Source: JBFWML01 sp050251635 (GTDB lineage Bacteria > Campylobacterota > Campylobacteria > Campylobacterales > SZUA-545). Taken from it: DNA of 64,000 nt. Of this stretch, positions 42,753 through 50,769 are shown piece after piece. The translations under genes were made by a program, and so were the position numbers. The stretch spans positions 6,045 through 70,044 of the forward strand of contig JBFWML010000005.1 of the NCBI GenBank assembly GCA_050251635.1. Reading direction: 5' to 3'. The notes below the pieces were generated by a model. The model ran no database searches. It was not told where the DNA came from and saw only the letters and a list, made by a program, of their open reading frames with translations. Numbering within the stretch: the stretch's first letter is position 1; each line of letters starts with the position of its first letter.

Positions 42753-42776
42753 AAAAATTCAGCCTGTCCCTATTTA
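42753..42776 (-). repeat. Accessory repeat, copy 5 (GA type, inverted)
   Basis: On the minus strand this reads TAAATAGGGACAGGCTGA followed by ATTTTT. It is the only GA-type copy pointing away from the antitoxin locus and lies directly ahead of the AT-rich orphan gene. Confidence 0.8.
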
Positions 42777-42782
42777 GCTAAT

Positions 42783-43199
42783 ATGAAAAATGAAATAAAA
42801 TTCACGGACATATTTTTGTCAACGCTCAATTTTTTTCCTATTTTTATGGAGATTGGAGAAGTTAAAAACAACAAAGTAAATAATTTAGTATATTTTTTTA
42901 ATCATTTTATTGATAATGCATATGCGAATGGTTTATTGGATGACTTCCAGAATTTAATGGCATGGCAAATAAGAATAGCCCTTAAAAAGCAATTATCATC
43001 AAATATAAAAGTGTTTAATTTATTTCAAGTTGATATTAATGAGATACATGAACTTTTTATTATTGGAATTCAAGATAAATACTATCAAGAAATTCTAATG
43101 AAAAACACCATATTTATTGATGATTTTTCGAATGATTTTATAAAAAAATGGGAAGCCCAACAGTCTAGACAGCTCGCGAACACAGCATCCATTCCCTAA
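42783..43199 (+). CDS. AT-rich orphan protein
   Basis: This is a 138-residue protein rich in Asn, Ile, Phe and Lys, starting MKNEIKFTDIFLSTLNFF. It has no membrane span of convincing length and no motif I recognise. The codon use is strikingly AT-rich (many AAA, AAT, ATT, TTT) compared with the GC-rich neighbours, which indicates recent acquisition. The frame could begin further upstream, but that would read through repeat copy 5, so the original 5' end may have been replaced. No partner gene is evident. Confidence 0.6.
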   Translation: MKNEIKFTDIFLSTLNFFPIFMEIGEVKNNKVNNLVYFFNHFIDNAYANGLLDDFQNLMAWQIRIALKKQLSSNIKVFNLFQVDINEIHELFIIGIQDKYYQEILMKNTIFIDDFSNDFIKKWEAQQSRQLANTASIP

Positions 43200-43256
43200 A
43201 AGAAACAGATTATTGCACACGCTAAAAACCCCCGCCCAAAAGGCAACCCCATGGGG

Positions 43257-43284
43257 AAATGGTGATAGGCTGAATTTATTTTTT
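43257..43284 (+). repeat. Accessory repeat, copy 6 (GA type, diverged)
   Basis: AAATGGTGATAGGCTGA followed by a long T-rich tract. It differs from the consensus at two positions and marks the left border of the partial antitoxin duplication. Confidence 0.75.
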
Positions 43285-43300
43285 GAGTCAAGCTAGCGGT

Positions 43301-43450
43301 GAAAATTATGATAGGATTGTACACTTTAAAATTCCATAAAGGTTTGCAATGATTGAAACCACGATTGCGGAACTGCGCAGCCGCAGCGAGTTGTTCCGAA
43401 GCAATGAGGTGATTCATCTGAGTAAATGGGGACAGGCTGAATTTTTTTAG
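43301..43450 (+). pseudogene. Duplicated promoter and first 24 codons of the antitoxin gene
   Basis: This stretch repeats the upstream region and first 24 codons of the intact antitoxin gene at 43529. The frame begins at 43349 and differs from the intact copy at two third positions within 71 bases, both silent. It then runs into repeat copy 7, giving a hypothetical 33-residue product ending in SKWGQAEFF. The upstream part keeps the ATGATAGGATTGTACA block and a ribosome-binding site, so the fragment may still be transcribed. The 43200-43528 interval contains only this fragment, repeats 6 and 7 and a promoter. Confidence 0.82.
43423..43448 (+). repeat. Accessory repeat, copy 7 (GA type)
   Basis: TAAATGGGGACAGGCTGA followed by ATTTTTTT. 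It begins exactly where the duplicated antitoxin fragment stops matching the intact gene. Confidence 0.88.
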
Positions 43451-43464
43451 CCTATATTTTTAGC

Positions 43465-43492
43465 TTGTTTTTGTGTGGTAGAAAACTATGAT
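43465..43492 (+). promoter_or_regulatory. Promoter of the antitoxin-toxin operon
   Basis: TTGTTT (43465-43470) and TATGAT (43487-43492) are 16 bases apart, 37 bases before the antitoxin ATG. The TATGATAGGATTGTACA block is conserved in the truncated copy at 43301, which suggests that it includes an autoregulatory operator. Confidence 0.55.
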
Positions 43493-43528
43493 AGGATTGT
43501 ACAATTCAAAATGTAATAAAGGTCTGTC

Positions 43529-43786
43529 ATGATTGAAACCACAATTGCGGAACTGCGCAGCCGCAGCGAGTTGTTCCGTAGCAATGAGGTGATTCATCTA
43601 CATGACGGGCGCAAAAGAGAGCCAATTGGGTATTTTGTGCCGGAACGTTATGCCGGCCTGATCGAAGAGGCGGTGGCGACCGTGGAGCGCGAGAGACGTT
43701 TGGGGTTGCTCAAACGTGTGGCGGCGGCTCAGGCAAAAGACCCTATTGAAGAGGGTGGCGCTGGAGACGGTCTTGAATCGCGGTGA
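43529..43786 (+). CDS. Antitoxin, Phd/YefM-like
   Basis: This is an 85-residue protein beginning MIETTIAELRSRSELFRSN, with a DNA-binding-like N-terminal half (HDGRKREPIGYFVPERYAG) and a charged helical tail. Size, position and overlap with a MazF/PemK-type toxin gene mark it as the antitoxin; the precise antitoxin family is inferred from general resemblance. ATG is preceded by AAAGG. A truncated duplicate of its promoter and first codons lies directly upstream. Confidence 0.75.
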   Translation: MIETTIAELRSRSELFRSNEVIHLHDGRKREPIGYFVPERYAGLIEEAVATVERERRLGLLKRVAAAQAKDPIEEGGAGDGLESR

Positions 43787-44099
43787 TATTTACCTGACCG
43801 ATTTTAATCCGGCCAAGGGCGGTGAAATCGGCAAGTTGCGCCCCGCAATTGTGCTAAGTCACGGCGAAGATGCCGCCGCTTTGGAGACGGTAATCGTGAT
43901 TCCTCTTTCTACCGTGCTAGAGGACGACGCAGCCCCTTACCGCTTGCGTATTGCGGCGCGAGGCAGGTTGCAAAAGGAGTCTGACGCCTGCGTTTACGAA
44001 ATTCGCGCGCTTTCCAAAAGTCGCCTCAAGGAGCGATTGGGAAGCGTGACCCATGAGGAGTATGCGCTTTTGAAAGCCTGCCTGTGTGAAATCGTTTGA
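43755..44099 (+). CDS. MazF/PemK-type endoribonuclease toxin
   Basis: This is a 114-residue protein of the CcdB/MazF fold. The N-terminal VLNRGDIYLTDFNPAKGGEIG is followed by KLRPAIVLSH and the VIVIPLSTV strand, the hallmarks of MazF mRNA interferases. The GTG at 43755 gives the usual MazF length; an earlier in-frame GTG at 43716 would add 13 residues. It overlaps the antitoxin by 32 bases, as in many toxin-antitoxin operons. The product is presumed toxic unless bound by the antitoxin. Confidence 0.87.
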   Translation: MALETVLNRGDIYLTDFNPAKGGEIGKLRPAIVLSHGEDAAALETVIVIPLSTVLEDDAAPYRLRIAARGRLQKESDACVYEIRALSKSRLKERLGSVTHEEYALLKACLCEIV

Positions 44100-44171
44100 T
44101 TTATTTTTTGTCGATTCCTTTATAAAACAGAACTTTCAAACACCCTTTTTCGGGCATTTTCTTTTTTCTGC

Positions 44172-44200
44172 CTGACAATTCATAAATGAACTGCTAGAAT
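44172..44200 (+). promoter_or_regulatory. Promoter of the HD-GYP/cyclase operon
   Basis: CTGACA (44172-44177) and TAGAAT (44195-44200) are separated by 17 bases, and TGC precedes the -10. The ATG of the first gene lies 34 bases downstream. Confidence 0.65.
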
Positions 44201-44234
44201 AGGTCCTAGACCTTGCTTCAAGGAAGCTGTGAAT

Positions 44235-45401
44235 ATGCACGACTATAACGACGAGTTCGACAAACTGGAGCGCATCCGTCAGGAGTTGCAGCCCGATCAG
44301 ATGCTCAAGGTCATCTTTGATTACGTCGCCCGTATCTCCAATGAAAAAGAGGTCGATCGCATCTTGATGCTGATGGCCGATCTGGGCCGCGAGCTGGTGG
44401 TGGCCGATCGTTGCACTCTGTGGCTGCTCGATGCCGACAGGGACGAGCTTTGGACCAAAGTTGCCCACGGGATTCCCCCCATCCGTATTCCGGTTCAGAC
44501 CGGCATTGTGGGCCACGCCATCACCGATAATGCCCCCATTATCATTAACGATGCCTACAACGACGATCGCTTCAACCCCGAAGTGGACAAAAAAACCGGC
44601 TACCACACCCGCAACATTATTGCGCTGCCCATCTACGACAATGAGGGCAAAATCATGGGTGCCTATCAGGCGATCAACAAGATGACGCAAGCGGGCGTCT
44701 TTAGCCAGACCGATCTGGAACACATCAAACTGGCGGCCTCCTATTCGGGCAAAGCGCTCGAATCGGCCATTTTGTACCAAGAGATCGAAGACACTCAAAA
44801 AGAGATTATTTTCACCATGGCCGAAGTGGGCGAGAGCCGCTCTAAAGAGACCGGCAACCACGTCAAGCGCGTGGCCGAATACTCCCGCGTGCTGGCCCTG
44901 GGCGCGGGCATGAGCGACGATGAGGCCAACTTACTGCGCATGGCCAGCCCCATGCACGATATCGGGAAAATCGGCATCCCTGACGCGGTACTCAAAAAGC
45001 CCGGCAAGCTGGATGAGGCGGAGTTTGAGATTATGAAATCCCACGCGGCGCTGGGGTACAGCATGCTCAAAAACTCCAAGCGCAAAATCCTGCGCACGGC
45101 GGCGATTGTCGCCCACGAACACCACGAAAAATGGAACGGCAAAGGCTACCCGCGCGGACTGGCGGGGGAGGATATTCATGTCTTTGGTCGCATCACCGCC
45201 ATTGCCGACGTTTTCGATGCGCTCGGAAGCGACCGGGTTTACAAGCAGGCGTGGCCGCTGGAGAAGATTCTCAATCTTTTTAAAGAGGAGCGGGGGCAGC
45301 ATTTTGACCCCAATCTGGTGGATATTTTCTTTGACAGACTCGATGAGCTGCTGGCCATCCGCGAGAAATTCAGCGATACCTACTTGGGCGAAAAAGCATG
45401 A
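44235..45401 (+). CDS. GAF-HD-GYP protein, probable c-di-GMP phosphodiesterase
   Basis: This is a 388-residue soluble protein with an N-terminal GAF domain (about 20-185, with VADRCTLWLLD and GIVGHAITDNAPIIINDAY) and an HD-GYP domain (about 200-380). The catalytic motifs are complete: GNHVKRVAEYS, MHDIGKIGIPD, HEHHEKWNGKGYPRGL and ADVFDALG. Hydrolysis of cyclic di-GMP under control of a small ligand bound to the GAF domain is likely. ATG 44235 fits the AAGGAAG ribosome-binding site better than GTG 44229. It overlaps the cyclase gene by four bases, which couples two second-messenger systems. Confidence 0.92.
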   Translation: MHDYNDEFDKLERIRQELQPDQMLKVIFDYVARISNEKEVDRILMLMADLGRELVVADRCTLWLLDADRDELWTKVAHGIPPIRIPVQTGIVGHAITDNAPIIINDAYNDDRFNPEVDKKTGYHTRNIIALPIYDNEGKIMGAYQAINKMTQAGVFSQTDLEHIKLAASYSGKALESAILYQEIEDTQKEIIFTMAEVGESRSKETGNHVKRVAEYSRVLALGAGMSDDEANLLRMASPMHDIGKIGIPDAVLKKPGKLDEAEFEIMKSHAALGYSMLKNSKRKILRTAAIVAHEHHEKWNGKGYPRGLAGEDIHVFGRITAIADVFDALGSDRVYKQAWPLEKILNLFKEERGQHFDPNLVDIFFDRLDELLAIREKFSDTYLGEKA

Positions 45402-47545
45402 AAAAACTGATTTTACAAGTGAGCCTCGGGGTCTTTGTGGCGTTTAGCATGATGGTGGCTTCTTTGTTTTTGCCCCAGAGCTATCTTTCGATGGACAACA
45501 AAATCCGCGACTATCTCTTTATGTTCCGCGGCGCCATCGAAACCAGCGGCCATGTGGCTATTGTCGATATCGACGAGCGCAGTCTGGCCGAGCTGGGTCA
45601 GTGGCCCTGGGAGCGCGAAAAGGTCGCGCGGGTGCTGCAAAACCTCTCGGAAGCGGGCGTGGGGATTGTGGGGTTGGACGTCGTTTTTGCGGAACCGGAC
45701 AACTCTTCGCCCGCCAAGGTGCTCAGGCAACTGGGCATGTCCGACGCGAACGCCCCCGATTACGATGCTATCCTCGGTCAAACCGTCGGTTCGACCCCCA
45801 CGGTGGCGGGCTATGTGTTTATTATGGAAAAGGACGAGCTCAAGCAGGGCGAAGGACCGCTGGTTCCGGCGATCTTTATCGAGCGCAACGCGGGCGATCA
45901 CGATCTGCTGCTCAAACCCCACCGCCCCGTGCTCAATATTCCCGCCATTCAGGAACAAGCCTACTCCAGCGGCTATTTCAACACCATTCCCGACGACGAT
46001 TCGGGCATTATCCGCAGCGTGCCTTTGGTGATGAAATACGACGATATTATCTATCCGTCGCTGGCTTTGGAGATGGTGCGCATCGCCCATGAGGCCGGCC
46101 GCGTCACGGTTCAGCACGATCCGCAGATTGGCGTTGAAAAGATCGTAATGGGGGAACTTGAGATCCCCACCGATCGCTTCGGCCGTCTGTTTGTCAACTA
46201 TCGCGGCGCGGGCAAAACCTTTGACTATATTCCCGCCGTCGATGTCTATAACAACGACTTCGATCCCGGGCGCGTCGCGGGCAAGTTTATTTTGCTGGGC
46301 ACCAGCGCGGCGGGGCTTTTGGATTTGCGGGCGATGCCCTTTGATAACGTCTATCCGGGGGTGGAAATCCACGCCAACGTCATCGACAACCTGCTGGCGC
46401 AGGACTTTATCTCGCGGCCGAGCTGGACGCAGGCGGTTGATTTGCTGATTATTTTCGCCGTTGCGGTGAGTTTGTCGATCGTGCTTTCGTATGCCTCCGC
46501 CTTTGTTTCGCTGGCGGCGGTGGCGGTCTTTACGGCGGCTTTTTTGGGCTTGAACTACTATATGCTCTTTGAGCACGGACTTATTCTCAACCTGCTCTTT
46601 GGCCTGCTCTCCATTCTGGCGGTGACGATTCTGGCGCTCGTGGCCAACTACTTTTTAGAAAGCAAGCAAAAGGAGCTTATCCGCGCCAAGCTGGCCAAAA
46701 AGGTTTCGCCCAGCGTGGTCGAAGACCTGCTCAAAAACCCCGATCTGGCTATTTTGGAGGGTCGCGAGCGGGAAATTACCATCTTCTTTAGCGACATTCG
46801 CGGCTTTACCAGCCTGTCCGAAGCGATGGGCAGCCCGAAGGCGCTGATTAAGTTTTTGAACAACTACATGACCCCGATGACCGACATTATCATGAAAGAC
46901 GGCGGCACGGTCGATAAATTTATCGGCGATGCGATCATGGCCTACTGGAACGCCCCGGGCGAAGTGCCCCACCATCAGGATGCGGCGGTGACGGCGGCGC
47001 TGGAGCAGATCGAGGCGCTGCACGAACTCAACGTGCAACTCAAGGCCGAAAACAAACCGACGATCGACATCGGCATCGGCCTGAATACCGGCCTTGCGAC
47101 GGTGGGGGAGATGGGCAGCGAAGGCCGCGCGGACTACACCGTTATCGGCGATCCGGTCAACCTCGCATCGCGTCTGGAGGGGCTCAATAAGCCCTATGGA
47201 ACCCATATTATTATTTCCGAATACACCAAGGCGGGACTCAAAAAACCCTATATCATCCGCGAACTCGACCGGGTGCGGGTGAAGGGCAAGCATGAGCCGG
47301 TGGCGATCTTTGAGGTGATGGGCTTTGGTGAAGCCAAGGGGGAGCTTGAGGCCGAAATTGCCGCCTACAACGAGGCGCTCGAAGCCTACCGCGCCTCCGA
47401 TTTTGCCGGAGCGCTGGAACGCTTTAAAGCGCTCAATGCTAAAAATGCGTGTCATCTTTATGAACTTTATATCGAGCGGTGTGAGCATCTCATTGAAAAT
47501 CCGCCGGCGGATTTCGACGGGGTCTTTACCTTTACAACCAAATAA
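45398..47545 (+). CDS. CHASE2-domain adenylate cyclase, class III
   Basis: This is a 715-residue membrane protein. One N-terminal span (about 6-26) precedes a periplasmic CHASE2 sensor (about 35-325, with VAIVDIDERSLAELGQWPW), three spans (about 345-420) and a cytoplasmic class III cyclase domain (about 455-640). The metal-binding Asp residues are in FFSDIRGFTS and FIGDAIMAYW, the substrate-selecting Lys in TVDKFIGD and a Thr in DYTVIGD, and the transition-state Asn/Arg in DPVNLASRLEG. These indicate ATP as substrate. A TPR-like C-terminal tail follows. Two phosphodiesterase-like genes lie just downstream. Confidence 0.93.
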   Translation: MKKLILQVSLGVFVAFSMMVASLFLPQSYLSMDNKIRDYLFMFRGAIETSGHVAIVDIDERSLAELGQWPWEREKVARVLQNLSEAGVGIVGLDVVFAEPDNSSPAKVLRQLGMSDANAPDYDAILGQTVGSTPTVAGYVFIMEKDELKQGEGPLVPAIFIERNAGDHDLLLKPHRPVLNIPAIQEQAYSSGYFNTIPDDDSGIIRSVPLVMKYDDIIYPSLALEMVRIAHEAGRVTVQHDPQIGVEKIVMGELEIPTDRFGRLFVNYRGAGKTFDYIPAVDVYNNDFDPGRVAGKFILLGTSAAGLLDLRAMPFDNVYPGVEIHANVIDNLLAQDFISRPSWTQAVDLLIIFAVAVSLSIVLSYASAFVSLAAVAVFTAAFLGLNYYMLFEHGLILNLLFGLLSILAVTILALVANYFLESKQKELIRAKLAKKVSPSVVEDLLKNPDLAILEGREREITIFFSDIRGFTSLSEAMGSPKALIKFLNNYMTPMTDIIMKDGGTVDKFIGDAIMAYWNAPGEVPHHQDAAVTAALEQIEALHELNVQLKAENKPTIDIGIGLNTGLATVGEMGSEGRADYTVIGDPVNLASRLEGLNKPYGTHIIISEYTKAGLKKPYIIRELDRVRVKGKHEPVAIFEVMGFGEAKGELEAEIAAYNEALEAYRASDFAGALERFKALNAKNACHLYELYIERCEHLIENPPADFDGVFTFTTK

Positions 47546-47560
47546 GCAGGGAGAGTCAAC

Positions 47561-48334
47561 GTGAGTACCGTTCGTATGCTGGGTGCCTATGGGGGGCGCG
47601 ACCGCGACAAAGCAACCACATCCTTACTGGTGAACGATTCCGTAGCGATTGATGCGGGCAACCTGCTCAATCCCTTGGGGCGCGAAGCCAGAAAGATCGA
47701 TCATATTTTTCTGACCCATTGCCATATGGATCACCTTATCGATCTGCCCTTTTTGATCGATGCCTTTTTTGCCGAACGTACAAGGCCCTTGAATGTGTAC
47801 GGCCTGCCGCATACATTGCAGATGATCAAGCAGCATATTCTCAACGGCGATATTTGGCCCGACTTTAACGAGATTAATCTGCTCAACGGCAAAGACAAAT
47901 CGATGCACCTGATCGAGATTGCTCCCGACAAACCCTATGTGGTGGCGGGCGTGGTGCTGACCCCCTTTGAGACCAACCACACCGTGCCGAGCGTGGGGTT
48001 TGTCATCGAAAAGGAGGGCAGCAAGCTGATGTTCACCTCCGATACCTACAAATGCCCGCGGGTTTGGGAGCTGCTCAATGCCGATATGGCGATTAAAACG
48101 CTCATTATCGAAACCTCTTTTCCCTCGCGGCTGGACAAGCTGGCCGAGTTGAGCCGGCATCTGACGCCCAAGCTGCTCGATGAAGAGCTTTCGCACCTCA
48201 AGCGGCGCGATGTCAAGGTCTATATCAACCATTTCAAGCCGGACTTTATCGAAGCGCTCAAAACCGAGCTGGCCGGCTTTGAGCGCACCAAAGAGACGCT
48301 TTTGCTCGACGACGGCGTCGAAGTGACTTTTTGA
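47561..48334 (+). CDS. Metallo-beta-lactamase-fold protein, class II cNMP phosphodiesterase-like (copy 1)
   Basis: This is a 257-residue metallo-beta-lactamase-fold hydrolase with an intact metal motif, THCHMDHLIDLP. Later ligands are His in ETNHTVPSVGF, Asp in FTSDTYKCP and a C-terminal His in YINHFKPD. The layout resembles class II 3',5'-cyclic nucleotide phosphodiesterases. It starts with GTG 16 bases after the adenylate cyclase gene, so hydrolysis of the cAMP made by its neighbour is a reasonable inference. A paralogue of identical length follows. Confidence 0.8.
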   Translation: MSTVRMLGAYGGRDRDKATTSLLVNDSVAIDAGNLLNPLGREARKIDHIFLTHCHMDHLIDLPFLIDAFFAERTRPLNVYGLPHTLQMIKQHILNGDIWPDFNEINLLNGKDKSMHLIEIAPDKPYVVAGVVLTPFETNHTVPSVGFVIEKEGSKLMFTSDTYKCPRVWELLNADMAIKTLIIETSFPSRLDKLAELSRHLTPKLLDEELSHLKRRDVKVYINHFKPDFIEALKTELAGFERTKETLLLDDGVEVTF

Positions 48335-48381
48335 GCCACAGGCTGCTAAACTAAGCGTCATAAAAAGATACGGGAGTCTAT

Positions 48382-49155
48382 TTGGCATCTATCAAAATAT
48401 TGGGCGCCTACGGTGCGCGGGAGGGCAGCAAAGGAACCACCGCCTTTGCTCTCAGCGAGTCGATCGTTATCGACGCGGGAAATCTGTTTCGTTCGCTAGG
48501 GCCCGATGCGGCCAAGATCGACCATATCGTTTTGACCCACTCGCACATGGAGCATATTTGCGATATTCCCTTTCTGATTGACGCCTTTTTCACGCAACGC
48601 AAAGGACCGCTCAATATCTACGGGCTGGCCCACACGCTAGAGCAAATCAAAAAACATCTGCTTAACTGGGACGTTTGGCCCGACTTTACGCAGATTCCGC
48701 TGGTGGATACTCAGCAGCCTTCGGTGGTGCTGCACGAGATTGAACCGGGCCGGATTTTACAGATCGACAACATCCGCCTTAAGCCCGTGCCCACCTGCCA
48801 TTCGGTGCCTACGGTGGGATTTGTGATCGAAAAGGAGGGCGGCACGCTTTTTTATGCCGCCGACACCCACGCCTGTCCCGGTATCTGGGAGGAGGTCAAC
48901 ACCAATTTGGCGATCAAGAAAATGATCATCGAATGCACCTATCCCACCGCCATGACCGAGCTGGCTAAGATGACCAAGCACATGACGCCGACGCTGCTGC
49001 GCGAAGAGCTCAAGCAGCTTAAAAGAAAAGATGTGACCTTTTACATCAACCATCTCAAGCCGGAGATGGCCGCCTCGATCATCTACGAATTGTCCGATCA
49101 TCCGCTCACCGCCTCCATGACGGTGCTGGATGACGGAGACGAAATTACCTTTTAA
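48382..49155 (+). CDS. Metallo-beta-lactamase-fold paralogue (copy 2) with altered metal motif
   Basis: This 257-residue protein is clearly homologous to the one at 47561 along its full length (shared start ILGAYG, INHLKPE near the end, and both ending in EITF or EVTF). The metal motif reads THSHMEHICDIP, so the Asp of HxHxDH is Glu, while later ligands remain (TCHSVPTVGF, AADTHACP, YINHLKPE). It may have changed metal preference, substrate or activity. The start is TTG, with GGGAG upstream. It probably arose by tandem duplication. Confidence 0.8.
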   Translation: MASIKILGAYGAREGSKGTTAFALSESIVIDAGNLFRSLGPDAAKIDHIVLTHSHMEHICDIPFLIDAFFTQRKGPLNIYGLAHTLEQIKKHLLNWDVWPDFTQIPLVDTQQPSVVLHEIEPGRILQIDNIRLKPVPTCHSVPTVGFVIEKEGGTLFYAADTHACPGIWEEVNTNLAIKKMIIECTYPTAMTELAKMTKHMTPTLLREELKQLKRKDVTFYINHLKPEMAASIIYELSDHPLTASMTVLDDGDEITF

Positions 49156-49163
49156 GGCCCGCT

Positions 49164-50057
49164 TTGCTCAACCGTTTTCTGTTTCTGACGACTATTTTTT
49201 CGCGCAATCTGGTTCGGTTTATTCCCCGTTTTTTGAAAAACTGGCTTATTTTGGGCATCGCCAAACTCTTCTTTGCCTTCGACCGAAACCACCGCGAGAT
49301 TGTCTATAGAAATCTCGAATTTTTTCTGGGCGATCATTTCAACAAGGCCCAACGCGACGCGATCGCCCGCGGCTGCTTTTACCGCTATGGCCGCTATGTG
49401 GTGGATTTTGTGGAAAACACCGGCCGCGACAAAGCCGCGCTCTCGCAGCTTGTGCGCGCCGTCAACGACGAACCGCTTAGGGCGCTGCTGGCACAGGGAA
49501 AGAAGGTCATCTCGGTCACGGGCCATTTTGGCAACTGGGAGCTGATCGGTCAGTACATCAGCACCCACTACAGACCCGTCACCGGGATTGGGCGCAAGCT
49601 GAACAACTCGCCGCTTTTAACGATGGAGCTTGATCGCTACCGCCGTCAATACGGTATCGAGATTCTGCCCCGAAAAGGCGCGGTTCGCGGTGTGGCCAAG
49701 GCAATCAAATCGGGCCGCCTACCGGGTTTGCTGCTGGATCAATCCACTAAAGAGGGGGTGAAGGTGCGCTTTTTCGGAAGGGAGCTGACGTGGATCGACA
49801 CGGCGGCGCGTCTGGCCAAGCAGTTTGATGCCGCCATCGTGCCCGCCTTTATCACCACCGATGACTTCGAGCGCTACACCATCACCTTTAACGACCCCGT
49901 TTTTCCCGATCCGGCTTTGGAGCGCGAGGCCGATGTGGCGCGGCTGGCGCAAGCGGAGGCTTCGGCTTTGCAGGCGGCTATTTTGAAAAACCCCGAAGAG
50001 TATTTTTGGTTTCACAAGCGCATGAAGCACGATATTCAAGGGTTTTACGAAGGCTGA
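49164..50057 (+). CDS. Lipid A biosynthesis acyltransferase, LpxL/HtrB family
   Basis: This is a 297-residue membrane-associated acyltransferase that adds a secondary acyl chain to lipid A. A short N-terminal hydrophobic stretch is followed by the HX4E catalytic motif in VTGHFGNWELIG near residue 115 and the later LLLDQSTKEGVKVRFFGRE segment. The length is typical of HtrB proteins in this phylum. The start is TTG nine bases after the phosphodiesterase paralogue. Its 3' end overlaps the next, convergent gene by 13 bases. Confidence 0.88.
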   Translation: MLNRFLFLTTIFSRNLVRFIPRFLKNWLILGIAKLFFAFDRNHREIVYRNLEFFLGDHFNKAQRDAIARGCFYRYGRYVVDFVENTGRDKAALSQLVRAVNDEPLRALLAQGKKVISVTGHFGNWELIGQYISTHYRPVTGIGRKLNNSPLLTMELDRYRRQYGIEILPRKGAVRGVAKAIKSGRLPGLLLDQSTKEGVKVRFFGRELTWIDTAARLAKQFDAAIVPAFITTDDFERYTITFNDPVFPDPALEREADVARLAQAEASALQAAILKNPEEYFWFHKRMKHDIQGFYEG

Positions 50058-50686
50058 TCGACCATCCCTTCGGGCCGTGCGAAACTGTCGGCAAAGAGCT
50101 GCTGCAGCTCTAAAAGCCGTGCTTTATAGCGCTCGAACTCGGCCTTGATCCACAAAATCTCCCCGCATTGCGCGGCGGCGCGATCGGCATTAAACGAAAC
50201 ATGATTGCCGTCGAAGCGCTCTTCGTCCTGCGGCGCTTGCAAAATTTCCAGCGCGGTTTTTTGGTCGCTAAGCGAAAAGAGAATTTCGGCGATCGCACTC
50301 TTGTTTTGCGCTCCGGCCAAAAACAGCGTCCTTTCGCCGTAAAGCGTTTTGAGCGCCAGCAGCCTGTTTTGCAGGGTCAAAATAGCCGGTTCGCCTTCGA
50401 CTTCGATGCTCAAAATCCAGTCGCCGTACATTTGGTTGTCCAGATGAAACAGCAGCAGTCCCCACTTGTGCACCACAAAGGTCAGCGCCGCCAGTTCGAT
50501 CAGGAAGTCGTAAAACCCGTTTTCCTGCGCCGATCCCTCCAGCCGGTTGTTTAGCCGCAACAGCAGTTTGTCGCGCAGGGCCGCCGGCGATTGACTGGTT
50601 GCTTGGGCGGCCAGCGAAAGGTAGTTTTTTCCCAGCACGAAATCCGCTTCGGCGGGCTGAAAACGTTTTAGGGTTTCGTAACTCAA
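50045..50686 (-). CDS. Conserved protein of unknown function
   Basis: This is a 213-residue soluble protein with no signal peptide or membrane span. Segments such as FLIELAALTFVVHKWGLLLF and YGDWILSIEVEGEPAILTL suggest an alpha/beta fold, and the C-terminal 45 residues form a probable coiled helix (EILWIKAEFERYKARLLELQ). I do not recognise a family. It stands alone on the minus strand between lpxL-like and ABC-F genes. Its codon use resembles that of the core genes, so it is probably a resident gene. Confidence 0.65.
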   Translation of the reverse strand: MSYETLKRFQPAEADFVLGKNYLSLAAQATSQSPAALRDKLLLRLNNRLEGSAQENGFYDFLIELAALTFVVHKWGLLLFHLDNQMYGDWILSIEVEGEPAILTLQNRLLALKTLYGERTLFLAGAQNKSAIAEILFSLSDQKTALEILQAPQDEERFDGNHVSFNADRAAAQCGEILWIKAEFERYKARLLELQQLFADSFARPEGMVDQPS

Positions 50687-50769
50687 AACAGACTCCTTTA
50701 AGGGCGCGTATTTTAGCGGTTTAATCCCCCGCCTGATACCATTACGCCAAATTTTTCCAAGGATTTTTC

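Noticed and set aside
42705..42782. Longer N-terminus for the AT-rich orphan
   Set aside because: It would translate repeat copy 5 in reverse and part of the rpsU downstream region.
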